A stretch of DNA of 64,000 nt from Chryseobacterium vrystaatense (lineage in GTDB: Bacteria; Bacteroidota; Bacteroidia; Flavobacteriales; Weeksellaceae), in contig NZ_JPRI01000001.1 of NCBI RefSeq assembly GCF_000737765.1, positions 558,001 through 622,000 on the forward strand. The letters run 5' to 3'. Shown one piece after another: positions 9,049 through 18,226 of this stretch. A model generated the notes under the pieces. That model saw nothing but the letters and a program-made list of their open reading frames with translations, did not search any database and was not told the DNA's origin. The translations under genes were made by a program, and so were the position numbers. How positions within the stretch are numbered: position 1 is the stretch's first letter; every line of letters starts with the position of its first letter.

Positions 9049-9056
9049 CAAAGTTA
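9049..9056 (-). promoter_or_regulatory. -7 element for the GLPGLI gene
   Basis: Minus-strand TAACTTTG, matching TAnnTTTG, 38 bases before the start at 9010. Confidence 0.45.
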
Positions 9057-9119
9057 AGCCATCAATAATAAAAATCGATAAAATAAAAATGCTGATTTTT
9101 ATATCCTGATTTTTGTTCG

Positions 9120-9127
9120 TATTTTTG
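9120..9127 (+). promoter_or_regulatory. -7 element for the suf operon
   Basis: TATTTTTG matches TAnnTTTG and lies 28 bases before the sufA ATG. The -33 partner is unclear. Confidence 0.55.
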
Positions 9128-9155
9128 CATCATTAAATCATTCTAAATAAATACA

Positions 9156-9485
9156 ATGATAAAAGTATCAGACCAAGCAAAGGCAAAAGCCATCCAACTT
9201 ATGTCGGAAGATGGTTTCAACCCTGCTGAAGATTATATAAGAGTAGGGGTAAAAAGTGGAGGATGTTCTGGTTTAGAGTATGTTTTGGGATTTGACAATC
9301 AAAAAACAGACACAGATCAAGTTTTTGAAGACAATGACGTTAAAATTATTGTTGAGAAAAAGTCTATCCTTTATTTAGCAGGAACAATTCTTGAATATTC
9401 AGGAGGATTAAACGGAAAGGGGTTTGTTTTCAACAATCCTAATGCATCCAGAACGTGTGGTTGTGGAGAGAGTTTTTCTTTATAA
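9156..9485 (+). CDS. sufA: Fe-S cluster A-type carrier (HesB/IscA/SufA)
   Basis: 109 residues. Carries nascent [Fe-S] clusters from the SufBCD scaffold to apoproteins. The three ligand cysteines are present: one in VKSGGCSGLEYVLGF and two in the C-terminal RTCGCGESFSL. Length and motif order are standard. First gene of the suf locus, which identifies it as SufA rather than a stand-alone ErpA, though the sequence alone cannot separate these. Confidence 0.93.
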   Translation: MIKVSDQAKAKAIQLMSEDGFNPAEDYIRVGVKSGGCSGLEYVLGFDNQKTDTDQVFEDNDVKIIVEKKSILYLAGTILEYSGGLNGKGFVFNNPNASRTCGCGESFSL

Positions 9486-9562
9486 TTAGAAGTTAGAAAC
9501 GAGAAGTTAGACATTGGCACCATGCTAAAACTAACATCTAAAACCTAACATCTAAAATCTAT
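9486..9562. repeat. Short AT-rich repeats between sufA and sufB
   Basis: The gap holds AGAAGTTAGA twice (around 9488 and 9502) and CTAACATCTAAAA twice (about 9529-9556). The two kinds of unit are roughly reverse complements of one another, so the transcript could fold. Such short units are common in flavobacterial intergenic DNA; a role in setting sufA/sufB ratios is only a guess. Confidence 0.5.
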
Positions 9563-9566
9563 TAAA

Positions 9567-11015
9567 ATGAGTAAATACACTGAAGACGACTTAAGAGTTG
9601 ATCTTGAAAATAAAAAATATGAATTCGGGTGGGAAACGAAGATCGATTATGAAGATTTCCCAATCGGACTGAATGAGGATATCGTTCGTGCCATCTCTGC
9701 TAAAAAAGAAGAGCCGGAATGGATGACAGAATGGCGATTGGAATCTTTCAGAATTTGGCTTAAGATGACAGAACCTACCTGGGCCAATATTAAATATGAA
9801 AAGCCTGATTTTCAAGCAATCCGTTACTATGCTGCACCAAAAGCAAGACCTGAACTAGACAGTCTTGATGAAGTAGACCCTGAATTATTGAAGACTTTTG
9901 CAAAATTAGGAATCAATATCGAGGAACAAAAAAGACTTTCAGGAGTTGCTGTAGACATTGTCATAGACTCTGTTTCTGTTAAAACTACATTTCAGGATAC
10001 CTTGATGGAAAAAGGAATTATCTTCTGTTCTATTTCAGAAGCAATTAAAAACCATCCTGATTTAGTAAGAAAATATCTTGGAAAAGTAGTTCCGAGAGGA
10101 GATAATTTTTATTCAGCACTGAATTCCGCAGTATTTTCTGACGGTAGCTTCTGTTATATTCCAAAAGGTGTAAGATGCCCAATGGAACTTTCTACCTATT
10201 TCCGTATCAACCAGGCAGGAACAGGACAGTTTGAAAGAACACTTGTCATCGCTGACGAAGGAAGTTATGTTTCTTACCTTGAAGGATGTACAGCACCGTC
10301 AAGAGACGAAAACCAGCTTCATGCAGCTGTTGTTGAATTGATCGCTATGGATAATGCTGAGATCAAGTACTCAACGGTTCAGAACTGGTACCCAGGAAAT
10401 GAAGAAGGAAAAGGAGGGGTTTTCAATTTCGTAACCAAAAGAGGTTTGTGTGAAACGAAAGCAAAAATCTCATGGACTCAGGTTGAAACAGGTTCTGCTG
10501 TAACCTGGAAATATCCTTCATGTATCTTAAAAGGTGACGGAGCTATCGGTGAGTTCTACTCTATCGCAGTGACGAACAACCATCAGTATGCAGATACAGG
10601 AACAAAAATGATCCACATCGGGAAAAATACAAGATCAACGATCATTTCAAAAGGAATTTCCGCAGGAAAATCTCAAAATTCATACAGAGGTCTGGTAAAA
10701 GTAATGCCTTCTGCAAAAGGAGCAAGAAACTTTTCACAGTGTGACTCTCTGTTGATGGGTAATGAATGTGGTGCACATACTTTCCCTTATATTGAAATCA
10801 AAGATCCTACTGCCCAATTGGAACACGAAGCAACAACTTCGAAAATTGGAGAAGATCAGATCTTCTACTGCAACCAGAGAGGAATCAATACGGAAAAAGC
10901 AATTGCTTTGATCGTAAATGGTTTCAGTAAAGAAGTATTGAATAAACTTCCAATGGAATTTGCCATTGAAGCACAAAAATTATTAGAGATCTCTCTAGAG
11001 GGATCTGTTGGATAA
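9567..11015 (+). CDS. sufB: Fe-S cluster assembly scaffold SufB
   Basis: 482 residues, the usual length. With SufC and SufD it forms the SufBC2D scaffold on which clusters are built. Recognisable segments: [61 protein letters not shown], the conserved QCDSLLMG segment and the C-terminal YCNQRGIN. It is the second gene of the operon. Confidence 0.97.
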   Translation: MSKYTEDDLRVDLENKKYEFGWETKIDYEDFPIGLNEDIVRAISAKKEEPEWMTEWRLESFRIWLKMTEPTWANIKYEKPDFQAIRYYAAPKARPELDSLDEVDPELLKTFAKLGINIEEQKRLSGVAVDIVIDSVSVKTTFQDTLMEKGIIFCSISEAIKNHPDLVRKYLGKVVPRGDNFYSALNSAVFSDGSFCYIPKGVRCPMELSTYFRINQAGTGQFERTLVIADEGSYVSYLEGCTAPSRDENQLHAAVVELIAMDNAEIKYSTVQNWYPGNEEGKGGVFNFVTKRGLCETKAKISWTQVETGSAVTWKYPSCILKGDGAIGEFYSIAVTNNHQYADTGTKMIHIGKNTRSTIISKGISAGKSQNSYRGLVKVMPSAKGARNFSQCDSLLMGNECGAHTFPYIEIKDPTAQLEHEATTSKIGEDQIFYCNQRGINTEKAIALIVNGFSKEVLNKLPMEFAIEAQKLLEISLEGSVG

Positions 11016-11021
11016 TTGATT

Positions 11022-11522
11022 ATGGAAACTGAAAGTTTAATTTTAAGAAGACCCGAAAAAGATGATTTTGAAAGGTTTTTTGAAATTAACAAAGATCCAC
11101 AAACTAATCTTTATAACCCAAGTGGACCGATGAATTCTGCAAAAGCAGAAAACACATTCAAAAGAATGCTGGAACACTGGGATCAATATAATTTTGGAGG
11201 TTGGACTATTATAGCAAAAGAAAACAAAAGCATTATAGGTTTTGGAGGCTTGAGCTATAAAATGTATGGAGAAGAAGAAAAACTAAATCTTGGATATCGC
11301 TTAGCTGTGGAAGCATGGGGAAAAGGATATGCAACAGAGTTTACAAAGAAAGCTATAGACTTTGGATTTACTGGTATGGGTAAAGAAGAAATATTTGGAA
11401 TTGTTCGTCCGGATAATATAGCTTCTATTAAAGTTTTGGAAAAGGCAGGTATGACGCAGATAGGAAAGCTAAGTGATGTTCCTGGTCAGCCTGAAAGTTT
11501 AGTATATAGAATTCAAAAATAA
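11022..11522 (+). CDS. GNAT acetyltransferase (RimJ/RimL type) inserted in the suf operon
   Basis: 166 residues from ATG 11022; a TTG at 11016, right after the sufB stop, is a weaker alternative. Typical RimJ/RimL-like start METESLILRRPEKDDFE, acetyl-CoA motif YRLAVEAWGKGYATEF at about 93-108, and the ending PDNIASIKVLEKAGM. It should acetylate a protein N-terminus or a small amine; the substrate is unknown. It sits between sufB and sufC with no gap to sufB and 18 bases to sufC, so it must be co-transcribed with Fe-S genes though no functional link is known. Confidence 0.85.
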   Translation: METESLILRRPEKDDFERFFEINKDPQTNLYNPSGPMNSAKAENTFKRMLEHWDQYNFGGWTIIAKENKSIIGFGGLSYKMYGEEEKLNLGYRLAVEAWGKGYATEFTKKAIDFGFTGMGKEEIFGIVRPDNIASIKVLEKAGMTQIGKLSDVPGQPESLVYRIQK

Positions 11523-11540
11523 TTTGTTTAGCAAATAAAA

Positions 11541-12284
11541 ATGTTAGAAATAAAAAACTTGCACGCCAGAATTGAAGACGGCGCAGAAATTTTAAAAGGT
11601 ATTAATCTTGAAATAAAGCCGGGCGAAGTTCATGCGATCATGGGACCGAACGGAGCTGGAAAATCTACTCTTTCTTCAGTAATTGCAGGAAAAGAGGAAT
11701 ATGAAGTAACAGATGGAGACATTCTTTTTGAGGGAGAAAACATTAGTGAATACGCTCCTGAAGAAAGAGCACATAAAGGGATTTTCCTTTCTTTCCAGTA
11801 TCCAGTAGAAATTCCGGGAGTTTCTGTAACCAACTTTATCAAGGCTGCTTTAAACGAAACGAGAAAGGCAAACGGATTGGCAGAAATGCCTGCAAAAGAA
11901 ATGCTTGCTATGATCCGGGAAAAATCTGAGCAATTAGGTATAAAAAAAGATTTCCTTTCAAGATCACTCAACGAAGGATTCTCCGGAGGTGAAAAGAAAA
12001 GAAACGAAATTTTCCAGATGATGATGCTTAACCCGAAACTGGCGATTCTGGATGAAACAGATTCAGGGCTTGATATCGATGCATTGAGAATTGTTGCAGA
12101 TGGTGTCAACCAATTTAAAAACGAAGGGAATGCGGTTCTTTTGATTACTCACTATCAGAGATTGCTTAACTATATCCAGCCAGACTTTGTTCACGTTCTT
12201 GCCAATGGAAAAATCATCAAAACAGGTGATAAATCTCTTGCATTAGAATTGGAAGAAAAAGGCTACGACTGGCTTCTTAACTAA
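11541..12284 (+). CDS. sufC: Fe-S cluster assembly ATPase SufC
   Basis: 247 residues, a soluble ABC-type ATPase that drives conformational change in SufBC2D. Walker [11 protein letters not shown] at about 36-45, signature [15 protein letters not shown], Walker [13 protein letters not shown], and the switch His in LLITHYQR are all intact. The ending [18 protein letters not shown] is family-specific. Confidence 0.97.
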   Translation: MLEIKNLHARIEDGAEILKGINLEIKPGEVHAIMGPNGAGKSTLSSVIAGKEEYEVTDGDILFEGENISEYAPEERAHKGIFLSFQYPVEIPGVSVTNFIKAALNETRKANGLAEMPAKEMLAMIREKSEQLGIKKDFLSRSLNEGFSGGEKKRNEIFQMMMLNPKLAILDETDSGLDIDALRIVADGVNQFKNEGNAVLLITHYQRLLNYIQPDFVHVLANGKIIKTGDKSLALELEEKGYDWLLN

Positions 12285-12382
12285 GAAGAAAATTTTTCAG
12301 CCGGGATTTTATCAATCCTTTCTGGAGATGCGGAAAACCCGCAATACATAATATTATTTTTAAATATATAAAATAAGGTGTG

Positions 12383-13708
12383 ATGGCCGAAATATCAGTA
12401 ATGGCTTTATACGATCAGATTATTGACAATCACGGTGAATTTTTGGAGAGTCTTCGTCACAGATTTCTGGACGAACAGAGAATAGCTGCTCTTCAAAATT
12501 TCGAAAACTTAGGTTTTCCGACAAAAAAAGACGAAGAATATAAATATACCAGCATAAAGGAGATCACAGAGAAAAATTATAATTTTTTCCCTAAAGAAAG
12601 TCACAATATCACCAGAGAACAGCTGGATCAGCTGCACCTGGGTGAAGAAAATTTTGACTGGATCGTTTTTGTGAATGGTAAACTGCATAAGGAACTTTCA
12701 AAAGTTTCTATTGAGAACGTAGAATTTCTTTCATTCAACTATGCTTTGAATGATGAGAAACACAAAGAAGTATTTGATAAGTATTTTAATACTATCGCTT
12801 CTAAGGATACAGCTTTCACCAATTTAAACCTTGCTTACTGCAAATATGGTTTCTTCCTGAAAGTCCCTAAAAATGTTGTTATCGAAAAACCGATCCACGT
12901 TTTTTATATTTCTCAAAATCAGGAAGAAAATACTTGTTATAATACAAGAAACTTACTGATTGTAGAAGAAGGGGCTAAAGTAGAGATCATCGAAAGTCAC
13001 CACAATTTCGACAGTACTTATGTGCTTACCAATTCTGTGACGGAGATCTTTACATATCCTAATGCAAAAGCAGACTGGCATAAACTTCAGAATGACAACA
13101 ATACGTCATATCTGGTAGACAGTACTTTCGCAAGACAGGAAAAGGACAGCTTAACAACTGTAAATACATTCACTTTCGGAGGGAAGCTTGTAAGAAACAA
13201 TCTGGATTTTATTCATAACGGAAGCAATATCAATTCTTTTATGAACGGAATTACAATCATTGGGAAAGATCAGCTTGTGGATCACCATACGGCTGTTCAT
13301 CACAATTTCCCGAACTGTGAAAGCTACCAAAACTATAAAGGTATTTATGACGGAAATGCCCATGGAGTTTTCAATGGAAAGGTGTTTGTTAATAAGATTG
13401 CTCAGAAAACAAATGCTTACCAGCAGAACAATAATGTCTTGCTAAGTGAAGGGGCTACTATTGATACCAAACCGCAGCTGGAGATCTTTGCAGATGATGT
13501 AAAATGTTCTCACGGTTGTACAGTAGGTCAGCTGAATGAAGATGCACTGTTCTATTTAAGAGCAAGAGGTATTTCCAAGAAAGAAGCTCAGGCATTACTT
13601 TTATATGCCTTTGCCAATGACGCAATGCAAAATATTGACATTGAACCGCTTAAAGAAAAAATTTCGAAACTTTTAGCTGAAAAGTTAAAAGTGGATCTAG
13701 AGTTTTAA
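12383..13708 (+). CDS. sufD: Fe-S cluster assembly protein SufD
   Basis: About 441 residues from ATG 12383; a GTG at 12380 and an ATG at 12401 (MALYDQIIDNHGEFLESL) are also possible, and the last fits the family start best. SufD pairs with SufB and SufC and helps iron entry. The C-terminal SufBD core has VDHHTAVHHNFPNCESYQNYKG and DDVKCSHGCTVGQLNEDALFYLRARGI. Last gene of the suf operon, followed by a strong terminator. Confidence 0.95.
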   Translation: MAEISVMALYDQIIDNHGEFLESLRHRFLDEQRIAALQNFENLGFPTKKDEEYKYTSIKEITEKNYNFFPKESHNITREQLDQLHLGEENFDWIVFVNGKLHKELSKVSIENVEFLSFNYALNDEKHKEVFDKYFNTIASKDTAFTNLNLAYCKYGFFLKVPKNVVIEKPIHVFYISQNQEENTCYNTRNLLIVEEGAKVEIIESHHNFDSTYVLTNSVTEIFTYPNAKADWHKLQNDNNTSYLVDSTFARQEKDSLTTVNTFTFGGKLVRNNLDFIHNGSNINSFMNGITIIGKDQLVDHHTAVHHNFPNCESYQNYKGIYDGNAHGVFNGKVFVNKIAQKTNAYQQNNNVLLSEGATIDTKPQLEIFADDVKCSHGCTVGQLNEDALFYLRARGISKKEAQALLLYAFANDAMQNIDIEPLKEKISKLLAEKLKVDLEF

Positions 13709-13729
13709 GACTTATATAAATTGATACCC

Positions 13730-13762
13730 AAAAAAGCACTTCCATAAGAAGTGCTTTTTTAT
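13730..13762 (+). terminator. Terminator after sufD
   Basis: A-tract, AGCACTT paired with AAGTGCT around a short loop (CCATAAG-like), then a T-tract. The symmetric A and T tracts let it serve the convergent DUF3078 gene as well. Confidence 0.85.
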
Positions 13763-13779
13763 TGATACATGATTTAGGA

Positions 13780-14700
13780 TTATTTCAGCCACGACTGATT
13801 ATCTTTCTTATCAGAGCGTTTCTTTCCATTATCAATATTATACGCAAAACCTACTCCTAAAGTCTGTTTAAGCTGTGTTTTTTGGATCTGGTTGTGATCA
13901 TACATCAGATCCAGTGTAATATTTGTTGAAATAAACTTATTGATCTTCATGTTAAGAATTCCACTGTATCCAAGTACCAGATGGTCTGGTTTATCAAGAT
14001 AATTCGAAAATACAGAAGCTGAATTGGTCAGATTGATATTCTCCATAATTTTGACCTTGTATATGGCTGTACCCAGGAAACCGAATTGGAAGAGAGAAGA
14101 ATCTCCATTATTTTTCAGTCCATATGTTCCTGCTGTCTGAAGATCTTCATCCAGAACAAAGGTTACCCTCGCATTGGCAGGACGAAGCGTCACTGTAAAA
14201 TTATCATTGGGACGGTAGGTAACCCCAACCCCCACATTGAGGTATCCAGGAGCCATGAAATTGGAGATTTTTTTTGCGTCAGGATTATTTCCGTCCTCAT
14301 AACCTCCTGCAAATTGGGTCTGAAGACCTATCCCTCCGGAAAGGTACCAGTTCTTGGCAAATTCACGCCCATAATTAGTCGAGATATTAATTACATCCTG
14401 AGTTTTTCTTGTTCCGATTCCTTTTGTATTATTCTGTCCATAGCCAAGAATAATAATGTTTTCCCAAAGGTCTTTACCTTTTTCATAGGTGAGATTGTAA
14501 TTAACTCCGGCAAGCCAGCCAACATTGTTGGCTCCTCCACCGACCCAGTTAGAAAATGCGGCCTGATTGAGCATTAATGTATTCTGCCCCTGGATAGACC
14601 AGGCTTTCACAGTATCTGCTGCCGCAGCATCAGGTTTGGCCTCCTGAGCCATTGTGCTTATTCCAATAGATATGGAAAGGGCTAATAAAAGTTTTTTCAT
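13780..14700 (-). CDS. DUF3078 secreted / outer-membrane protein, copy 1
   Basis: 306 residues with signal peptide MKKLLLALSISIGISTMAQ. The hallmark region NQAAFSNWVGGGANNVGWLAGVN starts near residue 50; alternating hydrophobic strands and an aromatic end suggest an outer-membrane beta-barrel. Function unknown. It is a tandem paralogue of the gene at 14941-15867, with near-identical motifs along the whole length. Confidence 0.88.
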   Translation of the reverse strand: MKKLLLALSISIGISTMAQEAKPDAAAADTVKAWSIQGQNTLMLNQAAFSNWVGGGANNVGWLAGVNYNLTYEKGKDLWENIIILGYGQNNTKGIGTRKTQDVINISTNYGREFAKNWYLSGGIGLQTQFAGGYEDGNNPDAKKISNFMAPGYLNVGVGVTYRPNDNFTVTLRPANARVTFVLDEDLQTAGTYGLKNNGDSSLFQFGFLGTAIYKVKIMENINLTNSASVFSNYLDKPDHLVLGYSGILNMKINKFISTNITLDLMYDHNQIQKTQLKQTLGVGFAYNIDNGKKRSDKKDNQSWLK

Positions 14701-14890
14701 AAGTAAGGATTTTTCGGTATAAAAATATACATATAATTTTTGTTAAAAAACTAATCACTTAGCTTTGAAATATTAAAATTATTATTTAATACATTAAAAA
14801 TCTGCCATATATCCCGAAAACATTGTTTAAAACAAGCGTTTTTGAACTTATAATTACTTAAAAAATCTTTTATAAAAGCAAGCAACAACA

Positions 14891-14922
14891 AGAAAGCACT
14901 TCATCATGAAGTGCTTTCTTAT
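14891..14922 (-). terminator. Terminator after DUF3078 copy 2
   Basis: AAGAAAGCACTTCA pairs with TGAAGTGCTTTCTT across a short TCA-type loop, with flanking A- and T-rich tracts. It closes the upstream minus-strand DUF3078 gene and separates the two copies. Confidence 0.8.
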
Positions 14923-14940
14923 TAAAAAAAATAATATGAT

Positions 14941-15867
14941 CTATTTTTTAATCCACCACTGGCTGTCTTTACGATCGGAACGTTTTACACCATTATTTAA
15001 AATATAGGCGAATCCTATACCCAAAGTTTGTTTCATCTGTGTTTTTTGGACCTGGTTATGATCATACAGAAGATCCAATGTGACATTGGAGGAAATAAAC
15101 TTATTGACCTTAAAGTTTAAAGCTGCCCCGTAAGCAAGAACAAGTCTCTCAGGATGATCCAGATAATTAGAGAAAACAGAAGCAGTATTCGTAATATGGA
15201 CATTCTCCATAAGCTTGACTTTATACAGTGCTGTTCCCAGAAAACCGAACTGCAGCAGCGAAGTATCACCGTCGTTTTTCAAACCATAGCTTCCTGCATA
15301 CTGAAGTTCTTTGTCTAAAACAAAGGTCCATCTGGCGTTGGTAGGTCGCATTGTTACCGTCAGATTGTCATTGGGTCTGTAGGTGATCCCCATACCGACG
15401 TTAAGGTAGCCGGGAGCCATAAAATTGGATATCTTTTTTGCAGCAGGATTATTTCCATCTTCATATCCGGCGGCAAACTGTGACTGAATACCTGCTCCTA
15501 AAGAAAAATACCAACTTTGAGAAAATTTACGTCCGTAATTGGTTGATACATTGATAACGTCCTGTGTTTTTCTTACACCAAGTCCCTTAGTATCATTCTG
15601 TCCATAATCCAGAGCAATAATGTTTTCCCAGAGGTCGTTGTCTTTCTCATAGGTGATATTGTAATTCACTCCGGCAAGCCATCCTACATTGTTGGCACCA
15701 CCACCCGCCCAGTTTGAAAAGGCGGCCTGATTGATCATTAAACTGTTTTTTCCTAATACTGACCAGTATTTTATCGTATCCACGACTACTGAATCTTTTT
15801 TCAATTCTTCTTGTGCACTTGCATAGATCCCCATAGAAAAGGAAAGAATCAATAAAATCTTCTTCAT
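14941..15867 (-). CDS. DUF3078 secreted / outer-membrane protein, copy 2
   Basis: 308 residues with signal peptide MKKILLILSFSMGIYASAQ. It aligns end to end with its neighbour: NQAAFSNWAGGGANNVGWLAGVN, RKTQDVINVSTNYGRKF, and KQTLGIGFAYILNNGVKRSDRKD. It has a better promoter than copy 1, so the two may be expressed separately. Likely outer-membrane beta-barrel; no known role. Confidence 0.88.
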   Translation of the reverse strand: MKKILLILSFSMGIYASAQEELKKDSVVVDTIKYWSVLGKNSLMINQAAFSNWAGGGANNVGWLAGVNYNITYEKDNDLWENIIALDYGQNDTKGLGVRKTQDVINVSTNYGRKFSQSWYFSLGAGIQSQFAAGYEDGNNPAAKKISNFMAPGYLNVGMGITYRPNDNLTVTMRPTNARWTFVLDKELQYAGSYGLKNDGDTSLLQFGFLGTALYKVKLMENVHITNTASVFSNYLDHPERLVLAYGAALNFKVNKFISSNVTLDLLYDHNQVQKTQMKQTLGIGFAYILNNGVKRSDRKDSQWWIKK

Positions 15868-15888
15868 TATTTTACATGATTTTCATTA

Positions 15889-15920
15889 CAAAAATATTAA
15901 TATAATTTTTTTTAAAGCAA
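15889..15920 (-). promoter_or_regulatory. Promoter of DUF3078 copy 2
   Basis: On the minus strand TTG (15920-15918), 21 bases, then TATTTTTG (15896-15889), 21 bases before the ATG: a good Bacteroidota promoter. Confidence 0.7.
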
Positions 15921-16125
15921 ATCTTATCTTATAAAAAAGCTTAAACTCAATTAATTTTCACTTCAACTACCAAAAACAAGCCACTTTAACAAATTCAGGG
16001 TCAAAATATTACCCCTTTTATTATAAAATGAGAACCTTTTGTCCTAAAATAGATGTCCCTTTCTACAATTCATCGCCAAATTTTCCGACATTTATTGTTG
16101 GCTTTTGATTTGACGTAACCTCCAC

Positions 16126-16893
16126 ATGCTTAAAAATATAATTTCCAAAAGAGCTGTTATAACTCCATTGCTGATGCTTTCAGCGATGTGGTTCGGCTAT
16201 TTTCTGCAGATGCAGGGCTTTTTTCAAAGCTGTTTTGGGGCCATTATACCATTGCTACCGGAAGGTTTGCTGGGAGTCATTACATCTCCCCTTCTGCACG
16301 GAAACATGGATCATATAATAGGAAATTCTATACCCATAGCGGTTCTCCTGTTTCTTTTATATCAGTTTTATCCGTTGGTCGCCAATAAAGTATTCATTAT
16401 CGGCTGGCTGGCGACAGGTCTGCTCGTCTGGATGCTTCCTCCTATTGACATTCTCACCGGAGACTATATATATACCTGCACTATCGGAGCCAGCGGTGTG
16501 GTATACGTACTGGCATTTTTCCTGTTTTTCAGTGGTGTTTTCAAATGGAATATGAAACTTCTTACAATATCACTTCTTGTCGTTTTATACTATGGGAGTT
16601 TGATTTGGGGTATGTTTCCGGAAGAATTATTTTATAATCTTCAGGAGCCGAGCAAGATTTCATGGCAGGCCCATCTTTCAGGAGCCGTAGTGGGAAGCAT
16701 CATCGCTTTTGCCTTTAAGAATGTCGGTGAAAGAAAAAAGAAGTATATCTGGGAATTTCCCAATTACTACAGCGAAAAAGATGATAAGCTTTGGCAGGAA
16801 TATAAAGAAAACCATCCTGATGACTTTCTGGAACTGCCTTATAAAAAAAGAGACGATATTTGGGATCATTTGGATGAATTGCGAAAGAAATAA
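16126..16893 (+). CDS. Rhomboid family intramembrane serine protease
   Basis: 255 residues with about six hydrophobic segments. Rhomboid motifs: SPLLHGNMDHIIGNSIP (conserved His/Asn loop), the catalytic serine motif GASGVVY at about residue 125, and the catalytic His in WQAHLSGAVVGSIIAF. Cleaves transmembrane segments within the membrane; substrates unknown. The hydrophilic C-terminal tail of about 60 residues (KDDKLWQEYKENHPDDF) is cytoplasmic. No clear promoter was seen just upstream. Confidence 0.92.
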   Translation: MLKNIISKRAVITPLLMLSAMWFGYFLQMQGFFQSCFGAIIPLLPEGLLGVITSPLLHGNMDHIIGNSIPIAVLLFLLYQFYPLVANKVFIIGWLATGLLVWMLPPIDILTGDYIYTCTIGASGVVYVLAFFLFFSGVFKWNMKLLTISLLVVLYYGSLIWGMFPEELFYNLQEPSKISWQAHLSGAVVGSIIAFAFKNVGERKKKYIWEFPNYYSEKDDKLWQEYKENHPDDFLELPYKKRDDIWDHLDELRKK

Positions 16894-16905
16894 AACTAAT
16901 TTTAT

Positions 16906-16913
16906 TACTTTTG
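16906..16913 (+). promoter_or_regulatory. -7 element for dprA
   Basis: TACTTTTG matches TAnnTTTG, 13 bases before the dprA ATG, with a TTG at 16879-16881 (24-base spacer, slightly long). The implied leader is only a few nucleotides. Confidence 0.5.
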
Positions 16914-16926
16914 AAAAAAAGCACAC

Positions 16927-18036
16927 ATGATCACCGAAGAACATTTATACGCAATCGCTCTCCGCGAATGCAGCCTGATTGGCGACATCAATTTTCACAA
17001 ACTTGTACGTGCCTTCGAAAGTCCCCAGGAGGCTTGGAAACATGCAAAAAAAGACTACAGCAAAACCGATGGTATAGGTAGAAAAACAGTGTCTGATATT
17101 GGCAACGAAGACTATCTCAAATTTGCAGAAAGAGAATTAAAGTTCTGCGAGAAAAACGACATCAGCATCCATCTGAGATACCGTAACGAGCTTCCCCACC
17201 TGCTTAATGAATGTGATGATGCTCCTGCCATTCTTTATCAAAAAGGAAGCATCGACTATTCTTTACAGAAGGTCAGTATTGTTGGAACCCGCAACATGAC
17301 TTCATATGGCAAACATTTTATTGGAGATTTCATGGAAGCCACAAAGTCTTCCGAATACCTATCTGTAAGCGGATTAGCTCTCGGAGTTGATAAAGAAGTA
17401 CACGAACAGTCCATTCAGTATAAAATCCCTACAGTAGCTGTACTGGCCCATGGATTTCAGACACTCTATCCCTCTAAAAACAGGAAGCTGTCCGAAAGAA
17501 TTCTGGAGGAAGGAGGCGTCTTGCTAAGTGAATTCAACTCATCCCGAAAACCGGACCGGGAAAATTTCATTCAAAGAAACAGAATTATAGCAGGCCTTTC
17601 ACCTGCAACCATAGTAGTGGAAACGGCATTTGGAGGCGGATCTATAAGTACTGCGGCCTTTGCGAATGACTATAACCGTGATGTTTTTGCTCTTCCCGGA
17701 AAGATCACTGATCCATACAGCCAGGGGTGTAATCAACTGGTTTTCCAGAACAAAGCATCAGCGATTTCTACGGTAAAAGATCTTATTGATTCACTAGGAT
17801 TCAATCACTCAAAAGAGCACGTTGCGGAGCTGTTCCCATATAGTGAAATAAACATACAACTTACTGAAAATCAAAAAGCGATATATCAGTCTATCAAAGC
17901 CCATCCTCAAGTATCTCTGGATGATCTGGCACAGATGATTTCAATCTCTCCGTATAAAATTCTACCGGTAATTTTGGAATTAGAGCTTTTGGGGAAAGTA
18001 AAATCATTTTCCGGGAGGCAATTTACCGCAATTTAA
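16927..18036 (+). CDS. dprA: DNA-processing protein DprA (Smf)
   Basis: 369 residues. Binds incoming single-stranded DNA and loads RecA during natural transformation. The Rossmann-like core shows KVSIVGTRNMTSYGK, VSGLALGVDKEVHEQSI, VLAHGFQTLYPSKNRKL, FIQRNRIIAGLSPATIVVE and the ending of the DprA_WH winged helix near the C-terminus (LDDLAQMISISPYKI). Its presence is worth noting because comM, another transformation gene, is disrupted in this window. Confidence 0.95.
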   Translation: MITEEHLYAIALRECSLIGDINFHKLVRAFESPQEAWKHAKKDYSKTDGIGRKTVSDIGNEDYLKFAERELKFCEKNDISIHLRYRNELPHLLNECDDAPAILYQKGSIDYSLQKVSIVGTRNMTSYGKHFIGDFMEATKSSEYLSVSGLALGVDKEVHEQSIQYKIPTVAVLAHGFQTLYPSKNRKLSERILEEGGVLLSEFNSSRKPDRENFIQRNRIIAGLSPATIVVETAFGGGSISTAAFANDYNRDVFALPGKITDPYSQGCNQLVFQNKASAISTVKDLIDSLGFNHSKEHVAELFPYSEINIQLTENQKAIYQSIKAHPQVSLDDLAQMISISPYKILPVILELELLGKVKSFSGRQFTAI

Positions 18037-18170
18037 GAATTAACGATTTCTTAATATTGCATTATTTGAGTCTTAACCTTTAATTTTTAACAAGATTTGA
18101 TATCAAATTATTAATTTAATAATATTTCGGGACATTATTATTTAATTTTCAGCAATGTTGAAATACGGTA

Positions 18171-18200
18171 TTGTGAATCTTGAAAAAAAAATTAAATTTG
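18171..18200 (+). promoter_or_regulatory. Promoter of gdhA
   Basis: TTG (18171-18173), 19 bases, TAAATTTG (18193-18200): optimal Bacteroidota promoter 26 bases before the ATG. Confidence 0.85.
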
Positions 18201-18226
18201 TTGACAATAATATTCAACCCTAATAT

